From NCBI GenBank assembly GCA_018821925.1, contig JAHJLF010000050.1, forward strand, positions 1-44,914: 44,914 nucleotides of DNA, read 5' to 3'. The translations under genes and the position numbers were made by a program. Position 1 is the stretch's first letter. The number at the start of each line of letters is the position of its first letter. This stretch comes from Candidatus Edwardsbacteria bacterium (GTDB lineage: Bacteria; Edwardsbacteria; AC1; EtOH8). The notes below the pieces were generated by a model. That model saw nothing but the letters and a program-made list of their open reading frames with translations. It was not told the origin of the DNA and made no database searches. Positions 16,148 to 24,389 of this stretch are shown in pieces.

Positions 16148-18088
16148 ATGATCGTTTCCATGAGCCGGGTGCTGATCGTGGGCCCGAAGATAATAAGCGC
16201 CGAGGTTATCCGCTTGCTCCATAAAATGGGCCGGCTGCATATTGCCCCGGTAAAGAATCAGGGGACACTTCATCCTGCCGTGCTGGACAGCGGGGAAGCC
16301 GACGTTAAACACACCATGGAAAGGCTGCAGCAGGAGTTGGACGGCCTGCTGACCATTCTGGAGTTTCACGGCCGCCAGGCCCAGGCGGTCATGCCAGCCG
16401 ATTGGGAAAAGCTGCTGGCCGATCTGTTGGTTCAGCGGGTCGAAATCAACCAGCTGGTCAAACAAAAGCTGGATTTTAGCGACGAGCTGGCGCTGATCGA
16501 GAACTACCGGGCGGCCTTCGAGGCCCTATCCCCGCTGATGTCAAAATTGGAGCCCAGCCGGAGGATCAAGGCCTTTGGTTTTATGGCCAAGATCCAGGAA
16601 TCGGCGGCGGTGGATGCCCTGCAAAAGGAATTGCGAAAACTGACGGAAGGGCGGGTTGAATTCTACCGCCACCAGATCGATGAGAAAAAATTAGCCGTCC
16701 TGGCGGTCTTCCATATAGACGACGAAGAAAAAATAAAAGGCTTCTTTACCAAGGCCGGGGTCAACGAGCTGAAGCTGCCCTCGGCGGTGGCCTCGCTTAA
16801 TATGGCGGAGGCGGTCAGTCAGCTTAAGGGAAAAAGCCGCCAACTGCCGGAGATGATCTCCGAAATAAGCAAAAGAATTTCGGATATCTCGCGTCAGCAG
16901 GGACCGGTGTTGGAGGCCTACCGCCTGATGGTGGGGGACGAGCTGGCCCGGCTGCAGGCCAAGGAGGAACTGCCGGAGGGGCGGTTCACCTTCTATCTTC
17001 AGGGATACCTGCCGGCCGAGGATCTGCCCGGTCTGAAAGAGATGCTGTTTAAAAAATTCGGCGACAAGGTCACGGTCCAGGTTTTAGAAATTGACCACCA
17101 CGACGCTCCCAATGTCCCGGTGATCCTGAAGAACCGCAAAATGATCAGACCCTTCGAATTGGCACTTTCCATTTTCAATCCGCCCCAATACGGCACGGTG
17201 GATCCCACCCCATTCATCGCCTTTTTCTTCCCACTGTTCTTCGGTTTCATCGTGGGCGATATCGGTTATGGTATCGTACTTTTAATCATCAGTATATTGA
17301 TGTTGGTGCAGAAAAGCAGATTTTTCTTATTCAAACCAGTTGAAATACTCTTCAAGGTAAAAGTTACAGACAACCTCGCGAAACAACTGTCAATAATTAT
17401 TTTATACTGTGCGTTCTGGACGTTTCTTTTCGGGGTAATCTACGGCGAGTTGTTCGGCGACCTGGGTGAGCATATGCACTGGATCAAACCGATGTCGGAA
17501 AAACTCAACCGGATGAGCAGCGAATCCATCATGACGCTGTTCAAAATCGCGATAATTTTCGGAGCGGTTCAGGTGTACGTCGGGTTCGGCATCATGCTTC
17601 ACACCGGCATCAAGCACCGCGACCTGCACCATATCCTGGAGCCGGTGGCCTTTGCCCTCGGGGTCCTCGGCGTTTTCGGCATGTTCTTTACCACGATGGT
17701 CAATATGCTGCCAACCTGGCTGATGTGGCCCTCCATAATCCTGACCGGAGCCAGCGCGGTGACCCTGGGGATACTGGCCGGAGTGGCCGGCCCCATCGAG
17801 ATCTTCGGGGCGGTGGGCAATATCCTGTCCTATGCCCGTCTGTTCGCCATCGGGCTGTCGGCGGCCTATCTGGCCTACGCCGCCAACCTGATAGGCCGGA
17901 CCATCGGCGGCCTGCCCGGGCTTCTGGTGGCGGCCCTGATCGTGCACCCGCTGTTCTTTGCCCTGGGCCTGATCAGCCCCATCATGCAGTCCTTCCGTCT
18001 CCAGGTGGTGGAATTTTTCACCAAGTTCAAATATCACGATTATTCCGGTAAAAAATACAAACCATTAAAAACATTAGGAGGTAAGTAA
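16148..18088 (+). CDS. ntpI: V/A-type ATPase subunit I (a-subunit)
   Basis: The membrane stator that forms the ion half-channels against the c-ring. Its 646 residues divide into a cytoplasmic half (about 1-345), with helical arms binding the E/G stalks, and a hydrophobic half with seven to eight helices. The TPFIAFFFPLFFGFIVGDIGYG segment opens the membrane part, and GNILSYARLFAIGLSAAYLAY carries the conserved arginine of the ion path. The start MIVSMSRV is typical of the family. The next gene begins directly after the stop. Confidence 0.95.
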   Translation: MIVSMSRVLIVGPKIISAEVIRLLHKMGRLHIAPVKNQGTLHPAVLDSGEADVKHTMERLQQELDGLLTILEFHGRQAQAVMPADWEKLLADLLVQRVEINQLVKQKLDFSDELALIENYRAAFEALSPLMSKLEPSRRIKAFGFMAKIQESAAVDALQKELRKLTEGRVEFYRHQIDEKKLAVLAVFHIDDEEKIKGFFTKAGVNELKLPSAVASLNMAEAVSQLKGKSRQLPEMISEISKRISDISRQQGPVLEAYRLMVGDELARLQAKEELPEGRFTFYLQGYLPAEDLPGLKEMLFKKFGDKVTVQVLEIDHHDAPNVPVILKNRKMIRPFELALSIFNPPQYGTVDPTPFIAFFFPLFFGFIVGDIGYGIVLLIISILMLVQKSRFFLFKPVEILFKVKVTDNLAKQLSIIILYCAFWTFLFGVIYGELFGDLGEHMHWIKPMSEKLNRMSSESIMTLFKIAIIFGAVQVYVGFGIMLHTGIKHRDLHHILEPVAFALGVLGVFGMFFTTMVNMLPTWLMWPSIILTGASAVTLGILAGVAGPIEIFGAVGNILSYARLFAIGLSAAYLAYAANLIGRTIGGLPGLLVAALIVHPLFFALGLISPIMQSFRLQVVEFFTKFKYHDYSGKKYKPLKTLGGK

Positions 18089-18433
18089 ATGAAAAAACTT
18101 CTGGCTATTGCCCTGTTGACCTTAGTATTGATGCCGTTGGCCACTTTGGCCCTGGCCCAGGACCACGGCGCGGCCGTTCCCGGCGAGACCACCCAGCAGC
18201 CCGCCCCGTTCTCCCAGAACATCGTGATCTGGAAGGCCCTGGGGGCCGCGTTGGCCATCGGCTTTGCCGCCTTCGCCACGGCCTGGGCCCAGAGCAAGAT
18301 CGGCGCGGCCGCGGCCGGAGCCATGGCCGAGAAGCCCGAGGTGGGCGGCTTGATGATCGTGTTGGAGGCCTTGCCCGAGACCATCATCATTCTGGGATTC
18401 GTCATCGCCATCATGATAATCGGCATGAAGTAA
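18089..18433 (+). CDS. ntpK: V/A-type ATPase subunit K (proteolipid c-subunit)
   Basis: The 114-residue proteolipid that builds the rotor ring. Residues 1-23 look like a cleavable signal peptide (LATLALA-QD). A Gln/Pro-rich stretch follows, then one helical hairpin. Helix 1 is about 48-68 and helix 2 about 86-111. The ion-binding glutamate is probably E97 in ALPETIII, a motif shared by V-type rings. It is a single-hairpin subunit, unlike the duplicated four-helix forms of many V-type operons. TTAGGAGGT is the best ribosome site in the cluster, which suits a subunit needed in many copies. Confidence 0.92.
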   Translation: MKKLLAIALLTLVLMPLATLALAQDHGAAVPGETTQQPAPFSQNIVIWKALGAALAIGFAAFATAWAQSKIGAAAAGAMAEKPEVGGLMIVLEALPETIIILGFVIAIMIIGMK

Positions 18434-18446
18434 TAAAAGATTTTAA

Positions 18447-18484
18447 GGCGGGCGGCCCTTCAATTTTTTTAAAGGGCGCCCGCC
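18447..18484 (+). terminator. Hairpin between subunits K and E, possible attenuator
   Basis: A stem of about 13 bp (GGCGGGCG...CCCTT with AAGGGCGCCCGCC, one bulged G) has the loop CAATTTTTTTA. No T-run follows, so it is more likely to stall transcription partly or to protect the upstream mRNA end than to terminate fully. Confidence 0.5.
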
Positions 18485-18551
18485 TCCGGAAACCTTTCCC
18501 TGGTTGGTTTTGTATTCAATGAAACTAAAATTATAAAATATATTCAAAAAA

Positions 18552-19124
18552 ATGAATTCCGAACTGATAAAGGTCATCGAGCGGGAGGCCGAAGCCGAGC
18601 GCCAGAGGATACTGGATGCTTCGCGAAAGAATGCCGGCGAGATAATCGAGCAGGCCAAGGCCCAGGCTGCGGAGCTGGAGCAGAAGTTCCAGGCCGACAG
18701 CCAGTCTTTGGAAAGGACCGAAATGGCCAAGGCCAACAGCGCGGCCAATCTTCAGGCCATGGCCATCCTGCTGGAGGTCAAAAGCCGGATCATAGACGGG
18801 ATATTTCAGGCGGCCTACCAGAAGATCAAAAAAATGCCCCAGGAAAAATACCGGCAGGCCTTAAAGAGCATGTTGCAGGAGGCGGTGGCAGATCTGCCGG
18901 GGGAAACGGTGGTGCTGACCAGCCCGGGCGACCTGAAGATGGTACAGGAAATAGTGAAGGCCGCCAAACTGAAGGCCGAGGTGAAGCCGGACCCCCAGGT
19001 TCAGGAGGGGATCATCATGAGCGATAAAAGCGGCAGCCATTCGGTTCTCAACCGGTTCTCCGACCGGATGGAAAGGGCCCGGCCCTCACTGGTGGCCCAC
19101 ATCTCTGAAACATTGTGGGGATAA
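18552..19124 (+). CDS. ntpE: V/A-type ATPase subunit E
   Basis: A 190-residue peripheral stalk subunit. The N-terminal half is a long charged helix (EREAEAERQRILDASRKNAGE) and the C-terminal half is the globular domain that caps the A/B head (IDGIFQAAYQKI, LTSPGDLKMVQ, GIIMSDKSG). No ribosome site is visible before the ATG, unlike most genes here. Together with the hairpin upstream this would keep its synthesis below that of K. The next gene starts three bases after the stop. Confidence 0.9.
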   Translation: MNSELIKVIEREAEAERQRILDASRKNAGEIIEQAKAQAAELEQKFQADSQSLERTEMAKANSAANLQAMAILLEVKSRIIDGIFQAAYQKIKKMPQEKYRQALKSMLQEAVADLPGETVVLTSPGDLKMVQEIVKAAKLKAEVKPDPQVQEGIIMSDKSGSHSVLNRFSDRMERARPSLVAHISETLWG

Positions 19125-19127
19125 AAG

Positions 19128-20165
19128 ATGCCCAGCGATTACGGATACATCAATGCCAGGCTTAAAGGGCAGCACAGCAGACTGTTGAAACCGGGAGCCT
19201 ATGAGGAGCTGCTCGGCCTGTCCGGTTTTGATGCCTTTGCCAAGTGGCTGGCCGGCAGTTCTTATTCCAAGGAATGGCAGGAGGCCCAAACCCGCTTTGC
19301 CGGGCTGGCTGCGGCCGAGGAGGCCCTGTCGGCCAACTTCAATTCCTCGACCAGGCTGATGCGGAAGATCTCCGACGGCAGCCCCGGTAAATTGATCGGC
19401 CTCATCCTCCGGAGATGGGACCTGGAGAATGTCAAGGCGGTGATCCGGGGCATTCACCACCGCTGGGAGACGGATGAGATCTTTCGGGCGGTGCTGCCGG
19501 CCGGTAATCTGGATAAGATAAAATTGATGGAGCTGTGCCGGAAGTCCGATCTGCGTGAGTTGGCCGATACCCTGGCCACCTGGGGCGAGGAACTGGCGGT
19601 GCCCCTTACCCGGGCCATGCCCGAATACCAGAAGGAACATAAACTGGCCGGTCTGGAGCTGGCCTTGGACCAGTTCTACTATGGTCAGTCTTTGAAGGGC
19701 CTGACCGGCTTGGGCTACAACAAAAGCCTGGTCCGTGACTTTCTGCGCCGTGAGATCGACCTGTTGAATGCCAAAGCGCTACGGCGGCTGATGGCCCGGG
19801 AGAAGATCGACCTGCCGGAGGCGGCCGGGTATTATCTGCCGGGCGGCAAGCTGCTGACCAGGGAAAAATACGCGGCCCTGCTGGATCCCAAGGAATCCAA
19901 AAGAGCCCTGCGCTCCGTCAGGGGAACGCCCCTTTACCGGCTGTTGACCGCCGACGATAGCCAGGGAGGCCGGGAGGAGAAGCGAGACAAGGAGGAATGG
20001 CGGCGGAAGGCCCTGGCCTACCGGGGGGACCCGCTGGGGATCGATGTGGCGCTGGGCTTTTTGTGGCAGAAGTATTTCGAGGTGGTTAATTTGAAACTTA
20101 TCGCCCGGGGAAAGCATTTCGGGCTTCCTGCCGAGGATATCAGATATCAGCTGTTGACGGCTTAG
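19128..20165 (+). CDS. ntpC: V/A-type ATPase subunit C
   Basis: The central-shaft adaptor that links subunit D/F to the c-ring (the V-type C, or Thermus C, homologous to eukaryotic d). The 345-residue helical protein starts MPSDYGYINARLKGQHSRLL, a typical family opening. It carries the recurring IGLILRRWDLENVKAVIRG and LLNAKALRRLMA helices that mark its three-fold internal repeat, and it ends with FEVVNLKLIARGKHFGLP. It is spaced as in a normal operon behind E. Confidence 0.92.
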   Translation: MPSDYGYINARLKGQHSRLLKPGAYEELLGLSGFDAFAKWLAGSSYSKEWQEAQTRFAGLAAAEEALSANFNSSTRLMRKISDGSPGKLIGLILRRWDLENVKAVIRGIHHRWETDEIFRAVLPAGNLDKIKLMELCRKSDLRELADTLATWGEELAVPLTRAMPEYQKEHKLAGLELALDQFYYGQSLKGLTGLGYNKSLVRDFLRREIDLLNAKALRRLMAREKIDLPEAAGYYLPGGKLLTREKYAALLDPKESKRALRSVRGTPLYRLLTADDSQGGREEKRDKEEWRRKALAYRGDPLGIDVALGFLWQKYFEVVNLKLIARGKHFGLPAEDIRYQLLTA

Positions 20166-20212
20166 ATATCCCCGGACAAAATATAAAACGGAAACACAAA
20201 GATAGGTGTCCT

Positions 20213-21385
20213 ATGAAAAAGTTATTCATGGTTCTGACGCTGGCCTGTCTGCTGTCCCCGGCCCGGGCCCTGGAGCCGCCGGTGGATGTCAAGGCGGTGG
20301 ACACTCCCAACGACGAGGGGAGCTCCATCACCGTCAGCTGGGGAAGATCGCCCCGGGACCAGGGGGATGCCACCGTCTTCAAGGGCTACCAGGTCCTGAG
20401 GGCCGAGAATGCCAAAGGGCCCTTTGCCGAGGTGGGTTTTGTCATCTGCGGCAAGAACGATTACCGCGACAATGTGGAGAGCCACAAGAACTACTATTAC
20501 CAGGTCCGAGCGGTCGCCTTCCCGGATTCTTCGGAGGCGGTAACAGTCGGGCCGGCCACCGCCACCGCCCAGTGGTTTGATCGCAGCCGGGGAAATGTGC
20601 TGATACTGACCATCATCATCTGTTTTCTGATTATCTGGTATATCGAGCGGGCCAAGAAGGGCGAAGAACTGTTCATCCGAAAGATCCAGGGGCTGGATGC
20701 CATTGACGAGGCGGTGGGCCGTTCCACCGAACTGGGCAAGCCCATTATGTTCTCCTTCGGGCTGGGCGAGATCAAGGATATCGTGACGGTGGCCGCCCTG
20801 GCCATCCTCCGTCAGGTGGCGGTGCGCTGCGCCCAGCACGGCACCGAACTGCTGGTCCCCAACTGGGACCCGCTGGTGATGGCCGCCGCCCAGGAGACGG
20901 TGCAACAGGCCTATTCCGAGCCGGGCCGGCCCGACCTCTACAAGGAGGGCAATGTCAGCTTTTTGACATCCGACCAGTTCGGCTACGCCGCCGGGGTGGA
21001 CGGGATGATGCTCCGGCAGAAACCGGGGGCGATCTTCTTCATGGGCTATTTCTACGCCGAGGCCCTGCTGATGTCCGAGACCGGCCATTCCATCGGGGCC
21101 ATCCAGATAGCCGGCACCACCGCCATCACCCAGCTGCCGTTCTTCATCGCCTCCTGCGATTACACCCTGATCGGCGAGGAGATGCTGGCGGCCTCCTGTT
21201 ATCTAAAAAAAGATCCCCAGTTGCTGGGCAGCCTCAAGGGAGAGGATTTCGTCAAGGCCTTCCTGATAATCGGGTTTGCCCTGATGGCCGTCTGGGGCAC
21301 GGCGGGATACATCCTGAACAATGCGGGAAACCCCTGGATGATGGATGTCTTCCAGGCCGTCAAAAACTGGTTCATAACCGGTTAG
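20213..21385 (+). CDS. Exported fibronectin type III / DUF6754 membrane protein
   Basis: A 390-residue protein. A signal peptide ends near residue 19 (SPARA-LE). A fibronectin type III domain (about 20-120: VDVKAVDTPNDEG...ITVSWGRS, then YQVRAVAF) is followed by a membrane helix at about 126-145. A long alpha/beta domain (about 150-340) contains KPIMFSFGLGEIKDIVT, RQVAVRCAQHGTELLVP and IQIAGTTAITQLPFF. The final helix is about 345-367. This matches DUF6754, whose function is unknown. It is the first of four consecutive membrane proteins inserted between ATPase subunits C and F. Confidence 0.8.
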   Translation: MKKLFMVLTLACLLSPARALEPPVDVKAVDTPNDEGSSITVSWGRSPRDQGDATVFKGYQVLRAENAKGPFAEVGFVICGKNDYRDNVESHKNYYYQVRAVAFPDSSEAVTVGPATATAQWFDRSRGNVLILTIIICFLIIWYIERAKKGEELFIRKIQGLDAIDEAVGRSTELGKPIMFSFGLGEIKDIVTVAALAILRQVAVRCAQHGTELLVPNWDPLVMAAAQETVQQAYSEPGRPDLYKEGNVSFLTSDQFGYAAGVDGMMLRQKPGAIFFMGYFYAEALLMSETGHSIGAIQIAGTTAITQLPFFIASCDYTLIGEEMLAASCYLKKDPQLLGSLKGEDFVKAFLIIGFALMAVWGTAGYILNNAGNPWMMDVFQAVKNWFITG

Positions 21386-21407
21386 CCGAAAGGGAAGGAG
21401 ATATAAA

Positions 21408-22040
21408 ATGAAAAAAGAGATACCTTTGGCCATAACCTTCATCACCGGGCTGATAATCATCGTCACCTTCTTCATCCCCCATCAGCCGCTGGGAACCATG
21501 CAGCAGAGGCTGTTGTTATGGTATTCCATAGTGCTGGGCTTCACCATGCTGCTGGGGATGGACAGCCTGCTGCGCAGCAACATCCAGAAGATAGTCCGCA
21601 AGGCCCCGGGCTGGCCCTTCGCCTTGGTGCTGATCATCGGTTTTTTGGGGACCATGATCGTCGGCATCTACACCTGGGCCACCAGTGAATCCCTGTTGAG
21701 CCTGGGGTCCTCCTTCATGTACGTCTATACCTATTTCATCATTCCCCTGCAGGCCACCATGTTCTCCCTGCTGGCCTTCTTCATCGCCTCGGCCGCCTAC
21801 CGGGCCTTCCGGGCCAGAACGCTGGAGGCCACGCTGCTGCTGATAACCGCTGCCATCGTGATGCTGGGCCGGGTGCCCATCGGGGCCGAGATTTGGGACA
21901 AGTTTCCGCTGATCCAGGACTGGATCATGGAGGTCCCCCAGATGGCCGCCAAGAGGGGCATCGTCATAGGCGTGGCCCTGGGGACCATAGCCATGTCCCT
22001 CCGGGTCATCCTGGGATTGGAAAGAACCTACCTTACATAA
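21408..22040 (+). CDS. Hypothetical polytopic membrane protein (ATPase-cluster module)
   Basis: A 210-residue protein with about six predicted membrane helices, roughly at 7-26, 36-54, 70-92, 100-128, 138-155 and 183-204. There is no signal peptide. Short polar loops include LRSNIQKIVRKAPG and RAFRARTLE. No catalytic motif is visible and the family is not recognised. A clean AGGGAAGGAGA ribosome site precedes the ATG. It lies 22 bases after the DUF6754 gene and 26 before the next, so it clearly belongs to the same transcript. Confidence 0.75.
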   Translation: MKKEIPLAITFITGLIIIVTFFIPHQPLGTMQQRLLLWYSIVLGFTMLLGMDSLLRSNIQKIVRKAPGWPFALVLIIGFLGTMIVGIYTWATSESLLSLGSSFMYVYTYFIIPLQATMFSLLAFFIASAAYRAFRARTLEATLLLITAAIVMLGRVPIGAEIWDKFPLIQDWIMEVPQMAAKRGIVIGVALGTIAMSLRVILGLERTYLT

Positions 22041-22066
22041 ATTAAGGTAATAAAGGAGATGGTGAA

Positions 22067-22891
22067 ATGAAATTCTTCGAAAAGATAGCCAATATAGACA
22101 GCCGGATCATCTATCTATTGCTGTTCATCGTAGTGCTGATTCCGGTGGTGTTTAAAATGGTCCTGCCGGTAAGGGTTTCCGAGCCCGTTCAGACGGCCTA
22201 TGATTCCATCGAGAAACTGCCGGAGGGTTCGGTGATACTTTTCTCGATCGATTACGACGCCTCCTCGGCGCCGGAAGTTCAACCCATGCTGTTGTCAACC
22301 CTTCGCCATGCATTTACCAAAAAGCATAAGGTGGTAATGATAGGACAATGGGCATTGGGCCTGCCGTTCGGCGAGATCGGCCTCAACGAGATCGCCCCCC
22401 AGTTCGACGCCAAATACGGGGTGGATTACGTCAATCTGGGCTACCGCCCGGGCTACCGGGCCCAGATGGTGGGGATGGGGCGGGAGATCCGCGACTTCTT
22501 CGCCAGCGATTACCGGGGCACTCCGGTCGACGATATCCCCCTGATGAAAGGCATCCATAATTACAACGACATAGACCTGCTGGTGGGCCTGGAGGCCGGG
22601 CAGGCCGGGGATGAGTGGATCCAGTTCGCCGGGGCCAGGTACGGGATTAACATCATCATCGGGGCCACCGGGGTCGTCGCCCCCGACATGTTCCACTATC
22701 TGCAGGCCAAACAGATCAAGGGCCTGATCGGCGGCCTGCAAGGGGCGGCCGAATACGAGACCCTGGTCAAGCACGCCGGGACCGGCATCGCCGGGATGGT
22801 GGCCCAGTCTTACGCCCACCTGCTGCTGTTGGGGTTCATCCTCATAGGCAATGTGGGCTATTTCGTGATCAGAAGGAGGAAACAAGCATGA
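22067..22891 (+). CDS. Hypothetical bitopic membrane protein with alpha/beta domain (ATPase-cluster module)
   Basis: A 274-residue protein. Helix about 14-35 and a second near the C-terminus (about 248-268), followed by RRRKQA, flank a soluble domain. That domain has alternating strands and helices (GSVILFSIDYDASS, HKVVMIGQWALG, INIIIGATGVVAPD, AKQIKGLIGGLQGAAEYE). The layout and some strand signatures resemble the C-terminal part of the DUF6754 protein two genes upstream. The function is unknown. GGAGATGG precedes the ATG, and the stop overlaps the start of the next gene by four bases (ATGA). Confidence 0.75.
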   Translation: MKFFEKIANIDSRIIYLLLFIVVLIPVVFKMVLPVRVSEPVQTAYDSIEKLPEGSVILFSIDYDASSAPEVQPMLLSTLRHAFTKKHKVVMIGQWALGLPFGEIGLNEIAPQFDAKYGVDYVNLGYRPGYRAQMVGMGREIRDFFASDYRGTPVDDIPLMKGIHNYNDIDLLVGLEAGQAGDEWIQFAGARYGINIIIGATGVVAPDMFHYLQAKQIKGLIGGLQGAAEYETLVKHAGTGIAGMVAQSYAHLLLLGFILIGNVGYFVIRRRKQA

Positions 22892-23499
22892 TGCAGATAA
22901 TCGGAACCTGGATAGCGGCCGGGCTGACCCTGGCCATATTCTCATTTCTCTATAAGGACAACCCCTTCTACAAGTTCGCCGAGCACCTCTATGTGGGGAT
23001 CTCGGCCGCCTACGCCATACTGTATGTCTTCTATTTCGACGTCAAGCCGCTGTTGATAGAGAAGTTCATCACCGAGCAGGGGGCCGAGCGCTGGATCTTA
23101 CTGATTCCGGCGGCCTTCGGCCTGATCATGCTGGCCCGCTGGATACCCAAGATCTCCTGGCTGTCCCGCTGGTCCATCGCCCTGACGGTGGGGATTGCCG
23201 CCGGGCTGGGCATTACCGGGCAGATCCAGGGGATCCTGCTGCCCCAGATCCGGGGCACATTGGTTCCGCTGACCTCCATAAATAACGTCATAATGGTGAT
23301 CGGGGTAATAGTCACCCTGATCTACTTCTATTTCTCAATCGCCCACAAAGGCGCCGTCAAGATCGGGTCCAGGCTGGGAATGGTCTTCATCATGGTGGCC
23401 TTCGGGGCTAGTTTTGGCTACACCGTGATGGCCCGCATCTCGCTGCTGATCGGCCGCCTGCATTTTCTGGTCTACGAATGGCTCCATCTGGTGAAGTGA
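22888..23499 (+). CDS. Hypothetical polytopic membrane protein (ATPase-cluster module)
   Basis: A 203-residue protein with about six membrane helices, approximately at 4-22, 30-49, 69-85, 92-111, 132-151 and 161-185. It has the short basic loops expected of an inner-membrane protein. It overlaps the upstream gene by four bases, so its synthesis is probably coupled. It has no recognised family or motif. It is the last of the four membrane proteins; two roadblock-like genes follow at once. Confidence 0.75.
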   Translation: MMQIIGTWIAAGLTLAIFSFLYKDNPFYKFAEHLYVGISAAYAILYVFYFDVKPLLIEKFITEQGAERWILLIPAAFGLIMLARWIPKISWLSRWSIALTVGIAAGLGITGQIQGILLPQIRGTLVPLTSINNVIMVIGVIVTLIYFYFSIAHKGAVKIGSRLGMVFIMVAFGASFGYTVMARISLLIGRLHFLVYEWLHLVK

Positions 23500-23535
23500 T
23501 GTGCCGGATCACGAAATTTTAAGGGGGACAGAACG

Positions 23536-23838
23536 ATGGAAGATCTAACCGGAATAAAAGGGGTGCTGGGCTTTGCGGTCTACGTTAGCGACAGCCAGGT
23601 GTCCGGCTCGGCCAAGGGGAAGCTGGGCGACAAGGCCTCGGAGATAGTGCAATTCTGGGTCAACGCCGCCTCGGTAATATCCAACAATCTGAACCTGGGG
23701 GAGGTCAAAGAAGTGGCGGTCGGCGGGAAGGACCGTCAGGTGCTGATGGTGATGTCCTCCGACAAGACCGTCCTGTGCGAGCTGGATCCCAAGGCCAACT
23801 GGAAGAGCATCTCCGCCGAGGTCAGGAGGAAGATGTGA
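23536..23838 (+). CDS. Roadblock-like small protein (ATPase-cluster module)
   Basis: A 100-residue protein with the strand-helix-strand order of Roadblock/LC7 domains. A strand (GVLGFAVYVSD), a helix (KASEIVQFWVNAASVISNNL), two strands (VKEVAVGG, RQVLMVMSSDKTVLCEL) and a C-terminal helix can be read. The similarity is structural in pattern rather than strong in sequence. AAGGGGGA precedes the ATG. The stop overlaps the start of the next gene by one base. Confidence 0.6.
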   Translation: MEDLTGIKGVLGFAVYVSDSQVSGSAKGKLGDKASEIVQFWVNAASVISNNLNLGEVKEVAVGGKDRQVLMVMSSDKTVLCELDPKANWKSISAEVRRKM

Positions 23839-24386
23839 TGTCGTTAAATGACGCCTTAAAATCAAAAGTGGTTGGACAGAAAGCTGCTTTCGCAATAGAT
23901 CAATCAGGCGCTTGCCAGTATCACGGGGACGAGGGGGGCATAGTACAGAGCGCCCAGTTTGCCAGGCAGATATACGATATCGTCGGGCTGTCGTCGCTGG
24001 ACACCCTGTGGGTCAGCGCCGGGAACGGAACCTTTGTCACCAGGATAACCTCCCAGGGGCAGGCCGGGTTGATACTGGACCAGAATCCGGACATACCATC
24101 GGCCATAAGTTTTTTGGACAAAGCCCTATCCTCACCGACCGACGGGCCGGCCGCCGGGACCGGGGATGTGATGGGAAAGGTGCGGAAGATAGCCACCGAA
24201 TACCTGACCGACTTCGCCGACACCGCCCTGATGATCCAGATCAAGCAGGCCGGGCTGGACGAGAAAAATCCCCAGCCGGACCAGTTAGAGAAATTAGCCG
24301 CCGGGCTGGAGAAGGCGGCCCCGATGATCATCGGCCCAGAGAAGGCCAGGGAGATGGCCGAACAGATAAGGAAAGCAATCAAATAG
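23838..24386 (+). CDS. Roadblock-like protein with helical C-terminal extension
   Basis: A product of about 182 residues. I placed the start at ATG 23838, which overlaps the upstream stop and has AGGAGG at 23824-23829; a longer frame starting inside the upstream gene is not supported. Residues 10-95 have a roadblock-like pattern (AAFAIDQSGACQYHG, AQFARQIYDIVGLSSLDTLWVSAG, TFVTRITSQGQAGLILDQ). Residues 110-182 are helical and acidic/basic (KAREMAEQIRKAIK). It lies four bases before ntpF, so it is made together with ATPase subunits. Function unknown. Confidence 0.6.
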   Translation: MSLNDALKSKVVGQKAAFAIDQSGACQYHGDEGGIVQSAQFARQIYDIVGLSSLDTLWVSAGNGTFVTRITSQGQAGLILDQNPDIPSAISFLDKALSSPTDGPAAGTGDVMGKVRKIATEYLTDFADTALMIQIKQAGLDEKNPQPDQLEKLAAGLEKAAPMIIGPEKAREMAEQIRKAIK

Positions 24387-24389
24387 AAT

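Noticed and set aside
18089-18433. Sodium specificity of the rotor ring
   Set aside because: The ALPET glutamate is clear, but the helix-1 partner residues needed to separate sodium from proton coupling cannot be aligned safely by eye.
20222-21088. Long minus-strand open frame opposite the DUF6754 gene
   Set aside because: It is a His/Gly/Asp-rich antisense shadow of a GC-rich gene, without a ribosome site or recognisable domains. The same holds for the long minus frames opposite rng (12621-13454) and the DHH gene (28725-29606).
23775-23837. Longer start of the second roadblock-like gene
   Set aside because: It lies inside the preceding gene, and ATG 23838 has an AGGAGG ribosome site and coupled overlap.
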